Below are positions 56,563-64,000 of a DNA stretch of 64,000 nt, one piece after another; the first letter of the stretch is position 1, and the number at the start of each line of letters is the position of its first letter. A program made the position numbers and the translations under genes. The stretch is from positions 1-64,000 of the forward strand of contig CAVXZK010000014.1 in the NCBI GenBank assembly GCA_963766365.1, in the 5' to 3' direction. This stretch comes from JALORV01 sp963766365 (GTDB lineage: Bacteria; Pseudomonadota; Gammaproteobacteria; Burkholderiales; Burkholderiaceae_F). The notes beneath the pieces were generated by a model, which saw nothing but the letters and a program-made list of their open reading frames with translations, had not been told where the DNA came from and did not search any database.

Positions 56563-57354
56563 ATGAAGAAAGCACTCGCTGTGGCGGCCGTCGCCTCCGC
56601 CTGCTCTGCTCCGTTGCTGGCTTTGGCACAGACCACCGCTGCCGCGCCCATGGACCAGCCCGAGTTCACGCTGAGCGGCAACCTGACGATCGGCAGCGAC
56701 TACCGCTTCCGCGGCTTCTCGCAGACCGACTATCAGCCGACGATCCAGGGCGGCGTCGATTTCGCGCACAAGTCGGGCTTCTATCTCGGCAACTGGAACT
56801 CGAACGTGTCGTCGTCGTTGTACAACGGCGCGCCGATCGAGATGGACTTCTACGGCGGCTACAAGCACGCGTTCGGCGATTTCGGCCTGGATGTCGGCGT
56901 CATCTACTACTACTACCCGGGCACGGGCGAATACAACCCCGATTTCGAAGCGAAGAACTTCGAGGCGTACATCGGCGGCACGTGGGGCCCCGCGTCAGTG
57001 AAGTACTACTACGCGTTCACCGACTTCTTCGGCGTGAAAGCGCCGGGATACAACACCAAGGGTTCGCAGTACGTCGACATTTCCGGAACTTTCCCCTTGG
57101 CGGACGGCTTTGCCATCGTCGCGCATGCCGGGTGGCAGTTCGTAAAGAACTACGAAAACATCAACACCGCGCTCAACAAGGACAACGTGTGGGACTTCAA
57201 GCTCGGCGGCACGTGGGACATCATGGGATCGGGCTGGATTCTTGGTGCCTTCTGGGTCGGCACCAGCGAGAAGGACTTCTTCACGACTGCAGAAGTCCCG
57301 TCGCGCGGGGCCGGCAGGAACTCCTTCCTCGCCACGGTCGGCAAGACGTTCTGA
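56563..57354 (+). CDS. TorF-family putative porin
   Basis: A 263-residue outer-membrane protein with AGGAAG before ATG 56563. A signal peptide (about 1-22, cleavage after LALAQ) is followed by FTLSGNLTIGSDYRFRGFSQTD, the hallmark of the TorF/TIGR02001 family. Alternating amphipathic strands rich in Tyr, Phe and Gly, with a C-terminal Phe (VGKTF), complete the barrel. The physiological solute is unknown. It lies 31 bases before glnK behind a sigma-54-type promoter, so it may help ammonium or nitrogen-compound entry. Confidence 0.88.
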   Translation: MKKALAVAAVASACSAPLLALAQTTAAAPMDQPEFTLSGNLTIGSDYRFRGFSQTDYQPTIQGGVDFAHKSGFYLGNWNSNVSSSLYNGAPIEMDFYGGYKHAFGDFGLDVGVIYYYYPGTGEYNPDFEAKNFEAYIGGTWGPASVKYYYAFTDFFGVKAPGYNTKGSQYVDISGTFPLADGFAIVAHAGWQFVKNYENINTALNKDNVWDFKLGGTWDIMGSGWILGAFWVGTSEKDFFTTAEVPSRGAGRNSFLATVGKTF

Positions 57355-57385
57355 CGTACCTCGGAAAACGAAGGGGAACCAATTC

Positions 57386-57724
57386 ATGAAACTAATCACA
57401 GCCATCATCAAGCCGTTCAAGCTTGACGAGGTGCGTGAAGCGCTGAGCGGCGTGGGCGTTCAGGGCATCACGGTCACCGAGGTCAAGGGCTTCGGACGGC
57501 AGAAGGGCCACACGGAGCTGTATCGCGGCGCCGAATACGTGGTCGACTTTTTGCCCAAAGTGAAGATCGAGGCCGCAGTCGCCGAGGACATCGTCGAGCG
57601 TGCAATCGAGGCCATCGAAGGCTCGGCGCGCACCGGCAAGATCGGCGACGGCAAGATCTTCGTCTATGACCTCGAGCAGGTCGTCCGCATCCGCACCGGC
57701 GAGACCGGCAAGGATGCTCTCTAA
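57386..57724 (+). CDS. glnK: PII signal-transduction protein GlnK
   Basis: A 112-residue PII protein from ATG 57386. The N-terminus MKLITAIIKPFKLDEVREAL, the T-loop GRQKGHTELYRGAEYVVDF with uridylylation Tyr51, the B-loop GSARTGKIGDGKIFV and the C-loop VVRIRTGE are all present. It senses ATP/ADP and 2-oxoglutarate and blocks AmtB when nitrogen is plentiful. The amtB gene follows 15 bases later, the usual pair, which favours GlnK over GlnB. Confidence 0.95.
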   Translation: MKLITAIIKPFKLDEVREALSGVGVQGITVTEVKGFGRQKGHTELYRGAEYVVDFLPKVKIEAAVAEDIVERAIEAIEGSARTGKIGDGKIFVYDLEQVVRIRTGETGKDAL

Positions 57725-57739
57725 CTCCATGAGGAAGCG

Positions 57740-59293
57740 ATGAAGAAACTACTGATCATGCTCCTCGCGGCAGGAGCGATGGCGCTCGGGTCGGGTGCCG
57801 CCGTGGCACAGGGCGGCGTTCCCTCGGTGGGCGAAAGTGCAAAGATGGAAGCACCGGCCAAGGGCGCTGAGGCGGCGAAGGCGGATGAGAAGTCCGTCAC
57901 CGAGACGGTGAAGGTCACCGAGACCGTCAAGGTTGAGGAAACCGAGAAGAAGGAAGAGGCGCCGGCCGCGCCGAAGATCGAAAAGGCCGACACCGCGTTC
58001 ATGTACGTGGCCACGATCATGGTCATCCTGATGACCATACCGGGCCTGGCGCTGTTCTACGGCGGCCTGGTGCGCTCGAAGAACATGCTGAGCGTGCTGA
58101 TGCAGGTGTTCGTCATCTTCTCGCTGATTTCGGTGCTGTGGGTTATCTACGGCTACACGCTGGCGTTCGGCGGACCGGGGGCGTTCTTCGGGAATTTCTC
58201 GAAACTCTTCCTCAGTGGCGTGAATGCGGAGTCAGCGGCGGCGACGTTCAGCAAAGGGGTCTACATCCCTGAGCTGCTGTTCGTGGCGTTCCAGTGCACG
58301 TTCGCGGCCATTACCTGCGCGCTGATCGTCGGTGCGTACGCCGAACGCATGAAGTTTTCGGCGGTGTTGCTGTTCACGGTGATCTGGTTCACCTTTGCCT
58401 ACATTCCGATGGCGCACATGGTGTGGTACTGGGACGGGCCCGATGCGATCACGGACCAGGCCACGCTCGACGCGGTCGTGGCGAATGCCGGCTGGCTCTG
58501 GGCCAAGGGCGCGCTCGACTTTGCCGGTGGCACGGTCGTGCACATCAATGCCGGCGTTGCCGGCCTGGTGGCCGCCTACGTGCTCGGCAAGCGCATCGGC
58601 TACGGCAAGGAGAGCATGGCGCCGCACAGCTTGACGCTGACGATGGTCGGTGCCGCGCTGCTGTGGGTGGGCTGGTTCGGCTTCAACGCCGGCTCCAACC
58701 TCGAAGCCAACGGTGTCGCCGCCTTCGCGTTCCTCAACACGCTGCTGGCCACGGCCGTCGCAGTGCTCGCGTGGATGTTTGCGGAGTGGATGGTCAAGGG
58801 CAAGCCGTCGATGCTGGGTGCGGCGTCGGGTGCAGTGGCCGGCCTCGTTGCGATTACTCCGGCCTGCGGCTTCGTTGGCGTCATCGGCGCGCTGGTCATC
58901 GGTGTCGCCGCGGGCCTGCTCTGCTTCTGGGGCGTGACCGGACTGAAGAAGATGCTGAACGCCGACGACGCGCTCGACGTATTCGGTGTCCATGGGGTGG
59001 GCGGCATCGTCGGTGCACTGCTGACCGGTGTATTCGCCGCGCCCTCACTGGGCGGCGCCGGCATCTGCAACTACATCACCAACAAGTGCGGTGATCCGGC
59101 CGATTTCCCCGGCATCGGTGCGCAGGTGTTTATCCAGTTCCAGGCGGTGCTGACGGCGGTGATCCTTTCCGCCGTGGTCTCGCTGGTGGCGCTGTACTTG
59201 GTCAAGATGATCACCGGGCTGCGTGTAACTCCGGAGGAGGAGCGCGAAGGCCTGGATACGACGTATCACGGCGAATCCGCCTACAAGATGTAA
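57740..59293 (+). CDS. amtB: Ammonium transporter AmtB with long N-terminal periplasmic extension
   Basis: A 517-residue membrane protein. After a signal peptide (about 1-23), a charged Ala/Lys/Glu-rich extension (about 24-85) contains TETVKV twice. Eleven helices follow from about residue 88 (ADTAFMYVATIMVILMTIPG). The channel histidines are in YIPMAHMVWYWDG and in FGVHGVGGIVGALLTGVF. It conducts ammonium under GlnK control. The extension is longer than in typical AmtB proteins, which have only a cleaved signal. It is followed by a hairpin and, 120 bases on, a terminator. Confidence 0.94.
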   Translation: MKKLLIMLLAAGAMALGSGAAVAQGGVPSVGESAKMEAPAKGAEAAKADEKSVTETVKVTETVKVEETEKKEEAPAAPKIEKADTAFMYVATIMVILMTIPGLALFYGGLVRSKNMLSVLMQVFVIFSLISVLWVIYGYTLAFGGPGAFFGNFSKLFLSGVNAESAAATFSKGVYIPELLFVAFQCTFAAITCALIVGAYAERMKFSAVLLFTVIWFTFAYIPMAHMVWYWDGPDAITDQATLDAVVANAGWLWAKGALDFAGGTVVHINAGVAGLVAAYVLGKRIGYGKESMAPHSLTLTMVGAALLWVGWFGFNAGSNLEANGVAAFAFLNTLLATAVAVLAWMFAEWMVKGKPSMLGAASGAVAGLVAITPACGFVGVIGALVIGVAAGLLCFWGVTGLKKMLNADDALDVFGVHGVGGIVGALLTGVFAAPSLGGAGICNYITNKCGDPADFPGIGAQVFIQFQAVLTAVILSAVVSLVALYLVKMITGLRVTPEEEREGLDTTYHGESAYKM

Positions 59294-59301
59294 GGACGTT
59301 C

Positions 59302-59325
59302 GGCCCGGGAGGCAACTCCCGGGCC
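59302..59325 (+). other. GC-rich hairpin after amtB
   Basis: A 9-bp perfect stem GGCCCGGGA / TCCCGGGCC (59302-59310 and 59317-59325) with a 6-base loop lies nine bases after the amtB stop. There is no T-run, so it may protect the transcript end or stall polymerase rather than terminate. Confidence 0.55.
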
Positions 59326-59417
59326 TCCGCCGACCGACCCGGAAGCGGTGTGGCGGATTGCAGGTTGTGTCTCCCTAGCTCGCCGGGCCGCTCGCGGTCC
59401 AATCGTGGCGAACTTTC

Positions 59418-59446
59418 ACGGGCACCTTTCGGTGCCCGTTTTTTTT
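59418..59446 (+). terminator. Rho-independent terminator of the glnK-amtB unit
   Basis: An 8-bp stem CGGGCACC / GGTGCCCG (59419-59426 and 59431-59438) with a TTTC loop is followed by eight T. It closes the porin-glnK-amtB transcript, so gshA must have its own promoter in the 124 bases that follow. Confidence 0.92.
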
Positions 59447-59570
59447 GGTTGCGGATGCGGTGGCGTGCCCGATGCACGCGACGAATCCGCCCGCAGCCCC
59501 GCTGTACACTGCCTGTCCCAACGACCTTGCGCGGCACTCTCTGGCATGGCCGCGCAGAAGTGAGCCCGTC

Positions 59571-60905
59571 GTGTCGAACCTTGCGATACCCCGCCTGGTC
59601 ACGGCCAACGCCGGTCCGCTGCTCGCGCTCGAACAGAAGATCGTCGACGCGATGCCGGCGATCGAGCGCTGGTTCCGCCTGCAGTGGCAGGACCACACGC
59701 CGCCGTTCTACGGTTCGGTTGACCTCCGCAATGCCGGCTACAAGCTGGCGCCTGTGGACATGAACCTGTTCCCAGGGGGTTTCAACAACCTCTCGGACGA
59801 CATGCTGCCGAGTGCCGTGCAGGCAGCGCAATCGGCGATCGAGCACCTGTGTCCGGATGCCCGCAACCTCGTGCTGGTGCCAGAGCGCCACACGCGCAAC
59901 CTGTTCTATCTGGCGAACGTCGCGCGGCTGGCGCGCATCCTCCGGCAGACCGGCCTCGAGGTACGCATCGGCTCGCTCTCAGACGAGGTCAAGGAGCTGA
60001 CCCGTATCGAGTTGCCGAGCGGCGACGTGCTGACGGTCGAACCGCTGGTGCGCCACGGGAGCAAAGTGGGCGTGGCCGACTTCGTGCCCTGCGCACTGCT
60101 GCTGAACAATGACCTTTCGGCCGGCATCCCGCCGATCCTGCGCGACCTCGACGACCAGATCATCGTGCCGCCGTTGCAGGCGGGATGGGCGATCCGCCGC
60201 AAGTCGAACCACTTTGCCGCCTACGACGTGATTGCTGCCGAGTTCGCGCAGCTGATCGACATCGATCCGTGGCTGATCAACCCGGCGTTCGGGCGCTGCG
60301 GCGAGGTCAACTTCCACGAGCGCGCGGGTGAGGAGTGCCTCGCCAGCAACATCGACTTCGTGCTCGGCAAGATGCGCGACAAGTACAAGGAGCATGGCAT
60401 CGACGACACGCCCTATGTTGTCGTGAAGGCCGATGCCGGTACCTACGGCATGGGCGTCATGACCGTGAAAGACGCCTCGGAGGTGCGCGGGCTGAACCGC
60501 AAGCAGCGCAACAAGATGTCGGTGGTGAAGGAGGGTCTCGAGGTCAGCGAGGTCATCATCCAGGAGGGCGTGCCGACCAACGAACTCGTGGACAACGCCG
60601 TCGCCGAGCCGGTCGTCTACATGATCGATCGCTATGTCGTCGGCGGTTTCTATCGCGTGCACACCGAGCGCGGCCGCGACGAGAACCTGAATGCGCCCGG
60701 CATGCACTTCGTGCCGCTCGCTTTCGCCGGCAGCTGCAACCTGCCGGACTGCAGCAGCTCCGCGGGTGAAAGCGCGGCCAATCGGTTCTATGCGTACGGT
60801 GTCGTCGCGCGGCTGGCGCTGCTCGCAGCTTCGGTCGAGCTCGAGCGCACCGCGCATCGCGTCGACAGCGCGCCGGCGGTCGTCATGGCGGCCGTGGCCG
60901 GCTGA
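59571..60905 (+). CDS. gshA: Glutamate-cysteine ligase, betaproteobacterial ATP-grasp-like type
   Basis: A 444-residue cytoplasmic enzyme from GTG 59571 (SNLAIPRLVTANAGPLLA). It makes gamma-glutamylcysteine, the first step to glutathione. GYKLAPVDMNLFPGGFNNL, LVPERHTRNLFYL, HGIDDTPYVVVKADAGTYG and EVIIQEGVPTNELV are typical of the TIGR02049-type GshA found in betaproteobacteria, unrelated to E. coli GshA. gshB follows 28 bases later. The start codon is uncertain because the ribosome site is weak. Confidence 0.92.
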   Translation: MSNLAIPRLVTANAGPLLALEQKIVDAMPAIERWFRLQWQDHTPPFYGSVDLRNAGYKLAPVDMNLFPGGFNNLSDDMLPSAVQAAQSAIEHLCPDARNLVLVPERHTRNLFYLANVARLARILRQTGLEVRIGSLSDEVKELTRIELPSGDVLTVEPLVRHGSKVGVADFVPCALLLNNDLSAGIPPILRDLDDQIIVPPLQAGWAIRRKSNHFAAYDVIAAEFAQLIDIDPWLINPAFGRCGEVNFHERAGEECLASNIDFVLGKMRDKYKEHGIDDTPYVVVKADAGTYGMGVMTVKDASEVRGLNRKQRNKMSVVKEGLEVSEVIIQEGVPTNELVDNAVAEPVVYMIDRYVVGGFYRVHTERGRDENLNAPGMHFVPLAFAGSCNLPDCSSSAGESAANRFYAYGVVARLALLAASVELERTAHRVDSAPAVVMAAVAG

Positions 60906-60933
60906 ATCCCGTGAGGCCTGCGGAGCGCCGCGG

Positions 60934-61878
60934 ATGACGCTGGACCTTCTTTTCGTCGTTGATCCGCTCGACAAACTCAAGGCCTACAAGGATTCGAGCG
61001 TGGCGATGATGCGCGAGGCGGCACGGCGCGGCCACGCCATCTTCGCGGCGACCCCGGACGAACTCGCTGCCAGCAACAGCGCGGTGACCGCGCGCGCTCA
61101 TCGCCTGCAGATGACGCAGGACGACGATGACTGGCATGTCGAGCTGGGCGCCGAAGAACGCGACCTCGCATCATTCTCGGCAGTCCTGATGCGCAAGGAC
61201 CCGCCGTTCGACGTCGAGTTCCTGAACGCCACGTTGCTGCTGTCGCGTGCTGCGGCGCTTGGAGCCCGGGTCGTCAACGATCCCCAGGCCCTGCGCGATC
61301 ACAACGAGAAACTCGCGATCCTCGAGTTTCCGCACTTCAGCGTCCCGACCCTCGTGACGCGCGAGGCCGAGCGCATCCGAACTTTCTGGGCGGATCACGA
61401 AGACGTCATCGTCAAGCCACTGGACGGCATGGGCGGCGCCGGCGTTTTCCGGCTGCAACCCGGTGATCCGAACGCCGGGTCGATACTCGAGACCGTGACG
61501 GCACATGGACTCCGCACCGCGATGGCGCAGAAGTTCATCCCGGCGATTCGTGACGGCGACAAGCGCGTGCTCGTCATCGACGGCGTGCCGGTGCCTTACT
61601 GCCTGGCGCGTGTCCCGAAGGCAGGCGAAACACGCGGCAACCTTGCGGCGGGAGGCATCGGTCGTGCCCAGCCACTGACCGAGCGCGACCGTGAGATCGC
61701 GTCCGTCGTCGGCCAGGCGCTGCTGCCGCGCGGGCTGCGGCTCCTGGGACTCGACGTGATCGGTGACTACCTGACCGAGATCAACGTCACCAGCCCCACC
61801 TGTTTCGTCGAAATCGCCCAGCAGGCCGGCTGCAACGTCGCCGGTCTGTTCATCGATGCACTGGAGCGTTCAGAATGA
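60934..61878 (+). CDS. gshB: Glutathione synthetase
   Basis: A 314-residue ATP-grasp ligase that adds glycine to gamma-glutamylcysteine. LLFVVDPLDKLKAYKDSSVAMM opens the protein; LMRKDPPFDVEF, VNDPQALRDHNEKL, KPLDGMGGAGVFRL, GETRGNLAAGGIG and EINVTSPTCFVEI are the family's substrate and metal-binding segments. Length equals that of E. coli GshB. It forms an operon with gshA. The 145-base gap after it contains a short hairpin before the PTS genes. Confidence 0.95.
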   Translation: MTLDLLFVVDPLDKLKAYKDSSVAMMREAARRGHAIFAATPDELAASNSAVTARAHRLQMTQDDDDWHVELGAEERDLASFSAVLMRKDPPFDVEFLNATLLLSRAAALGARVVNDPQALRDHNEKLAILEFPHFSVPTLVTREAERIRTFWADHEDVIVKPLDGMGGAGVFRLQPGDPNAGSILETVTAHGLRTAMAQKFIPAIRDGDKRVLVIDGVPVPYCLARVPKAGETRGNLAAGGIGRAQPLTERDREIASVVGQALLPRGLRLLGLDVIGDYLTEINVTSPTCFVEIAQQAGCNVAGLFIDALERSE

Positions 61879-61984
61879 TCAATCCCCCGCTCAGGGTGAG
61901 CTGCAATCAGCGTGCAGTTGAACCGCGCCTGCCCGCCCGGCCGCCCGAAGGACGGGCGCCTGACTCGAGCAGCACGAATGCACG

Positions 61985-62003
61985 CGCGATCCGCAGGATC
62001 GCG
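61985..62003 (+). other. Short perfect hairpin upstream of the PTS EIIA gene
   Basis: CGCGATCC-GCA-GGATCGCG forms an 8-bp perfect stem (61985-61992 and 61996-62003) with a three-base loop, ending 20 bases before the EIIA ATG. No T-run follows. It could be an operator or a transcript structure affecting translation. Confidence 0.4.
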
Positions 62004-62023
62004 TACATGAGTGCTGATTGTCT

Positions 62024-62488
62024 ATGACCGGCATCCTCATTATTGCCCACGCCCCGCTGGCCAGCGCACTGGAGCAGTGCGTGGAGCATGTCTACAGCTG
62101 CGAACCGGGAATGACAAAGGCCAACCTGCGCGCGCTGGACGTGGCTCCGGGCGCATCGGTGGATGCGCTGCTGGACGGGGCGATGAAGCTGGTGGCCGAA
62201 GTGAACACCGGTGCGGGGGTGCTCGTGCTGACCGATGCCTTCGGCGCAACGCCAGGCAACCTGGCCGCACGCCTCAACGATCCCGGACGCGTCACGGTGG
62301 TGGCGGGCGTCAATCTTCCGATGCTGCTGCGCGCCGTCTGCTACCGCGGCGGATCGCTGGCGGAGGTGACGGACAAGGCCCTCGCGGGCGGACAGCAGGG
62401 CATGGTGCAGATCGCGACGACCTCGGTGCAGAACCAGGGCTACAAGCCGCAGGGCAATGATCACCAGAGACTTCACCATCAACAATAA
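62024..62488 (+). CDS. Mannose-type PTS EIIA component
   Basis: A 154-residue cytoplasmic phosphocarrier; ATG 62024 is preferred to an in-frame TTG at 62018. MTGILIIAHAPLASALEQ places the phosphorylatable His at residue 9. VLVLTDAFGATPGNLAAR and GVNLPMLLRAVCYRGG follow the EIIA-Man fold. No EIIB, IIC or IID gene is seen, so this EIIA together with HPr and EI probably has a regulatory rather than a transport role. Its end overlaps the HPr gene by 32 bases in a different frame. Confidence 0.88.
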   Translation: MTGILIIAHAPLASALEQCVEHVYSCEPGMTKANLRALDVAPGASVDALLDGAMKLVAEVNTGAGVLVLTDAFGATPGNLAARLNDPGRVTVVAGVNLPMLLRAVCYRGGSLAEVTDKALAGGQQGMVQIATTSVQNQGYKPQGNDHQRLHHQQ

Positions 62489-62726
62489 GCTCGGACTTCA
62501 TGCACGTCCTTCGGCACAGATCACCCAGGTGGCCAGCAGGCACGCATCGGAAGTGTGGATCTCGAAGAGCGGTCGCCGCGTGAACGCCAAGTCGATCATG
62601 GGTGTGATGATGCTGGCGGCGGGACAGGGCAGCGTGCTCACGGTCGAGGCGGACGGCCCGGACGAGCAGCAGGCGATCGACGCGATCGGCGAACTGATCG
62701 TGTCGGGCTTTGGCGAACTGGACTAG
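62457..62726 (+). CDS. ptsH: Phosphocarrier protein HPr
   Basis: An 89-residue phosphocarrier. KLGLHARPSAQITQVASRH gives the phosphorylated His15. The second site, Ser46, lies in NAKSIMGVMMLAAGQGSVL, the position used by HPr kinase in organisms that have it. The C-terminal helix IDAIGELIVSGFGELD is normal. It accepts phosphate from EI and passes it to the EIIA encoded just upstream. It starts inside the EIIA gene, implying coupled translation. Confidence 0.95.
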   Translation: MITRDFTINNKLGLHARPSAQITQVASRHASEVWISKSGRRVNAKSIMGVMMLAAGQGSVLTVEADGPDEQQAIDAIGELIVSGFGELD

Positions 62727-62735
62727 GGGAGTGGC

Positions 62736-64000
62736 GTGACCGAGGCAAAGCGTGAGGCCGTGACCGGCATCGGCGTGGCGCGCGGTATCGCGATTGGCCG
62801 CGCCCACCTGCTGGCGCCGTCGGAGCTCGAGGTGCGGCAGGTGGCGATCGAGCGACGCGATGTGGTGCACGAGATCGCCCGGCTGACGCGCGCTTTTGCG
62901 GCTGTGCGTGATGAGCTGGACGAGCTTCGCAGCGGCATCGCGCCCGATGCGCCGAACGAGGTGCGCGCGTTTCTCGACCTGCATCTACTGATCCTCGAGG
63001 ACGCGCTGCTGTCCGAGGCGCCGCGCGACCTGATCCGCACCCGCCTGATGAACGCGGAATGGGCGCTGACGATCCAGCTGGAGGAAGTGTGCCGACAGTT
63101 CGAGGCGATCGACGACGAATACCTGCGTGAGCGCTCAACCGACGTACGTCAGGTCGTCGAGCGGGTGCTGAACGCTCTTTCCGAGGGCACGCCGACGCGT
63201 GTCGCGCTGCCGAAGAAACTGGCGGCGGGCGAGCGGCTGGTGCTCGTGGCACGCGATCTTGCGCCGGCTGACGTGTTGCACCTGAAGGATCGCGCCGATC
63301 TCGATCTCGCCGGCTTCGTCACCGAGCTGGGCGGACCGACCTCTCATACGGCGATCCTCGCGCGCAGCTTGGGGCTGCCTGCCATCGTCGGCGCTGACGG
63401 CGCGCGTGCGCGCATCGCCGAGGGCGAGGTCGTCGTCATAGATGCCGATGCCGACGTGGTCGTTGCCAACCCGACCGAAGAAGAGCTGCATGAGTTCAGG
63501 CGTAGATCGCGTGCCGAAGCCGAGCACCGCTCCCAGCTGCGACGCCTCAAGGGCAAGCTTGCGCGCACGCGCGACGGCATCCCGATCGACCTGCTGGCGA
63601 ACATCGAGTTGCCGAGGGACGCGCGCGATGCCCTCGAAGCGGGCGCCGACGGCATCGGCCTGTTCCGCTCCGAGTTCCTGTTCATGGATCGCGACGACCT
63701 GCCATCGGAGGACGAACAGTTCGAGGCCTATGCCAAGGTTGCCCGCGCGATGAAGGGCAAGCCGGTGGTGATCCGTACGCTCGACATCGGTGCCGACAAG
63801 GTGCTGACGGAGACCGCGCGGGAGAGCCTCGGAATGGGTCGCGGCGCTCCGCGGCCCGAGTCGAACCCGGCGCTGGGCCTGCGCGCGATCCGTTACTGCC
63901 TCGCGTACCCGGACCTGTTCCTCACGCAGCTGCGTGCCATCCTGCGGGCCTCCGAGGTCGGGACCGTGCGCATCCTGATTCCGATGCTCGCCCACGTGCA
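62736..64000 (+). CDS. ptsI: PTS enzyme I, 3' end beyond the window
   Basis: The first 421 residues of phosphoenolpyruvate-protein phosphotransferase. GTG 62736 has AGGGGAG before it and lies nine bases after ptsH. The N-terminal HPr-binding and phosphohistidine domains contain GIGVARGIAIGRAHLL and the active His204 in GGPTSHTAILARSLG. The C-terminal PEP-binding barrel begins near residue 260, with DGIGLFRSEFLFMDR and PVVIRTLDIGADK. The frame is open at base 64000. It starts the phosphate relay to HPr and EIIA. Confidence 0.95.
   Translation, partial: MTEAKREAVTGIGVARGIAIGRAHLLAPSELEVRQVAIERRDVVHEIARLTRAFAAVRDELDELRSGIAPDAPNEVRAFLDLHLLILEDALLSEAPRDLIRTRLMNAEWALTIQLEEVCRQFEAIDDEYLRERSTDVRQVVERVLNALSEGTPTRVALPKKLAAGERLVLVARDLAPADVLHLKDRADLDLAGFVTELGGPTSHTAILARSLGLPAIVGADGARARIAEGEVVVIDADADVVVANPTEEELHEFRRRSRAEAEHRSQLRRLKGKLARTRDGIPIDLLANIELPRDARDALEAGADGIGLFRSEFLFMDRDDLPSEDEQFEAYAKVARAMKGKPVVIRTLDIGADKVLTETARESLGMGRGAPRPESNPALGLRAIRYCLAYPDLFLTQLRAILRASEVGTVRILIPMLAHV

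Overview
The window is a GC-rich chromosomal segment whose gene order and families point to a betaproteobacterium. The pointers are a DUF4390-ntrY-ntrX-trkA run, DUF3567 and DUF1840 proteins, a PII-AmtB-GshA-GshB-EIIA(Man)-HPr-EI run, an ATP-grasp-type GshA and a single-chain cobalamin MetH. The order or genus cannot be fixed from the sequence alone. No rRNA, tRNA, CRISPR array or insertion sequence was seen, and no stretch longer than about 300 bases lacks a gene or a described site.

Layout. 1-5.1 kb: DUF4390 end, NtrY/NtrX two-component pair and TrkA. 5.2-10.1 kb: a minus-strand block (TRAP transporter, amidase-like protein, small membrane protein) lying between trkA and trkH. Its dctQ and dctM genes carry three apparent +1 frameshifts and its amidase has lost two of three catalytic residues, so it looks like a decaying or badly assembled island. 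10.3-18.9 kb: trkH, a CobW-like mini-protein without a P-loop, an alpha/beta hydrolase, DUF3567, a GMC oxidoreductase and metH.

19.0-28.1 kb: a tightly packed catabolic operon. It holds an SMP-30 lactonase, GntR regulator, isopropylmalate-dehydrogenase-family enzyme, Gfo/Idh/MocA oxidoreductase, intact TRAP transporter, DUF1537 acid-sugar kinase, class II aldolase-type decarboxylase and a YgiN-like monooxygenase. It reads as a route for a sugar acid or lactone ending at a triose phosphate, with an unusual choice of dehydrogenases. 28.2-31.7 kb: a small lipoprotein, a VOC protein, and a fused AmmeMemoRadiSam B/A protein with its radical SAM partner.

31.6-41.8 kb: a five-gene, translationally coupled minus-strand exosortase operon. 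It encodes a VIT-only secreted protein, a VIT-vWA protein with a C-terminal sorting tag, an exosortase, a small exported protein and a GT51-type transglycosylase. Beside it lie a secreted rhodanese, a proline-rich membrane protein, a LuxR-type response regulator and a lipoprotein-like 7TMR-DISM hybrid kinase. This is the best candidate for a poorly described system.

41.8-64 kb: creC-creB-diguanylate cyclase; DUF1840; ribosomal protein Thx; omega-aminotransferase plus MmsA (beta-alanine/malonate-semialdehyde catabolism); DAHP synthase; a type Vd patatin autotransporter; ComM; a membrane-anchored Mrr-like protein; UbiK; then a sigma-54-type promoter before a TorF-family porin, glnK and amtB; glutathione synthesis (gshA, gshB); and EIIA(Man)-HPr-EI, with ptsI running off the right edge. 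NtrYX at one end and GlnK/AmtB at the other make nitrogen sensing a recurring theme.
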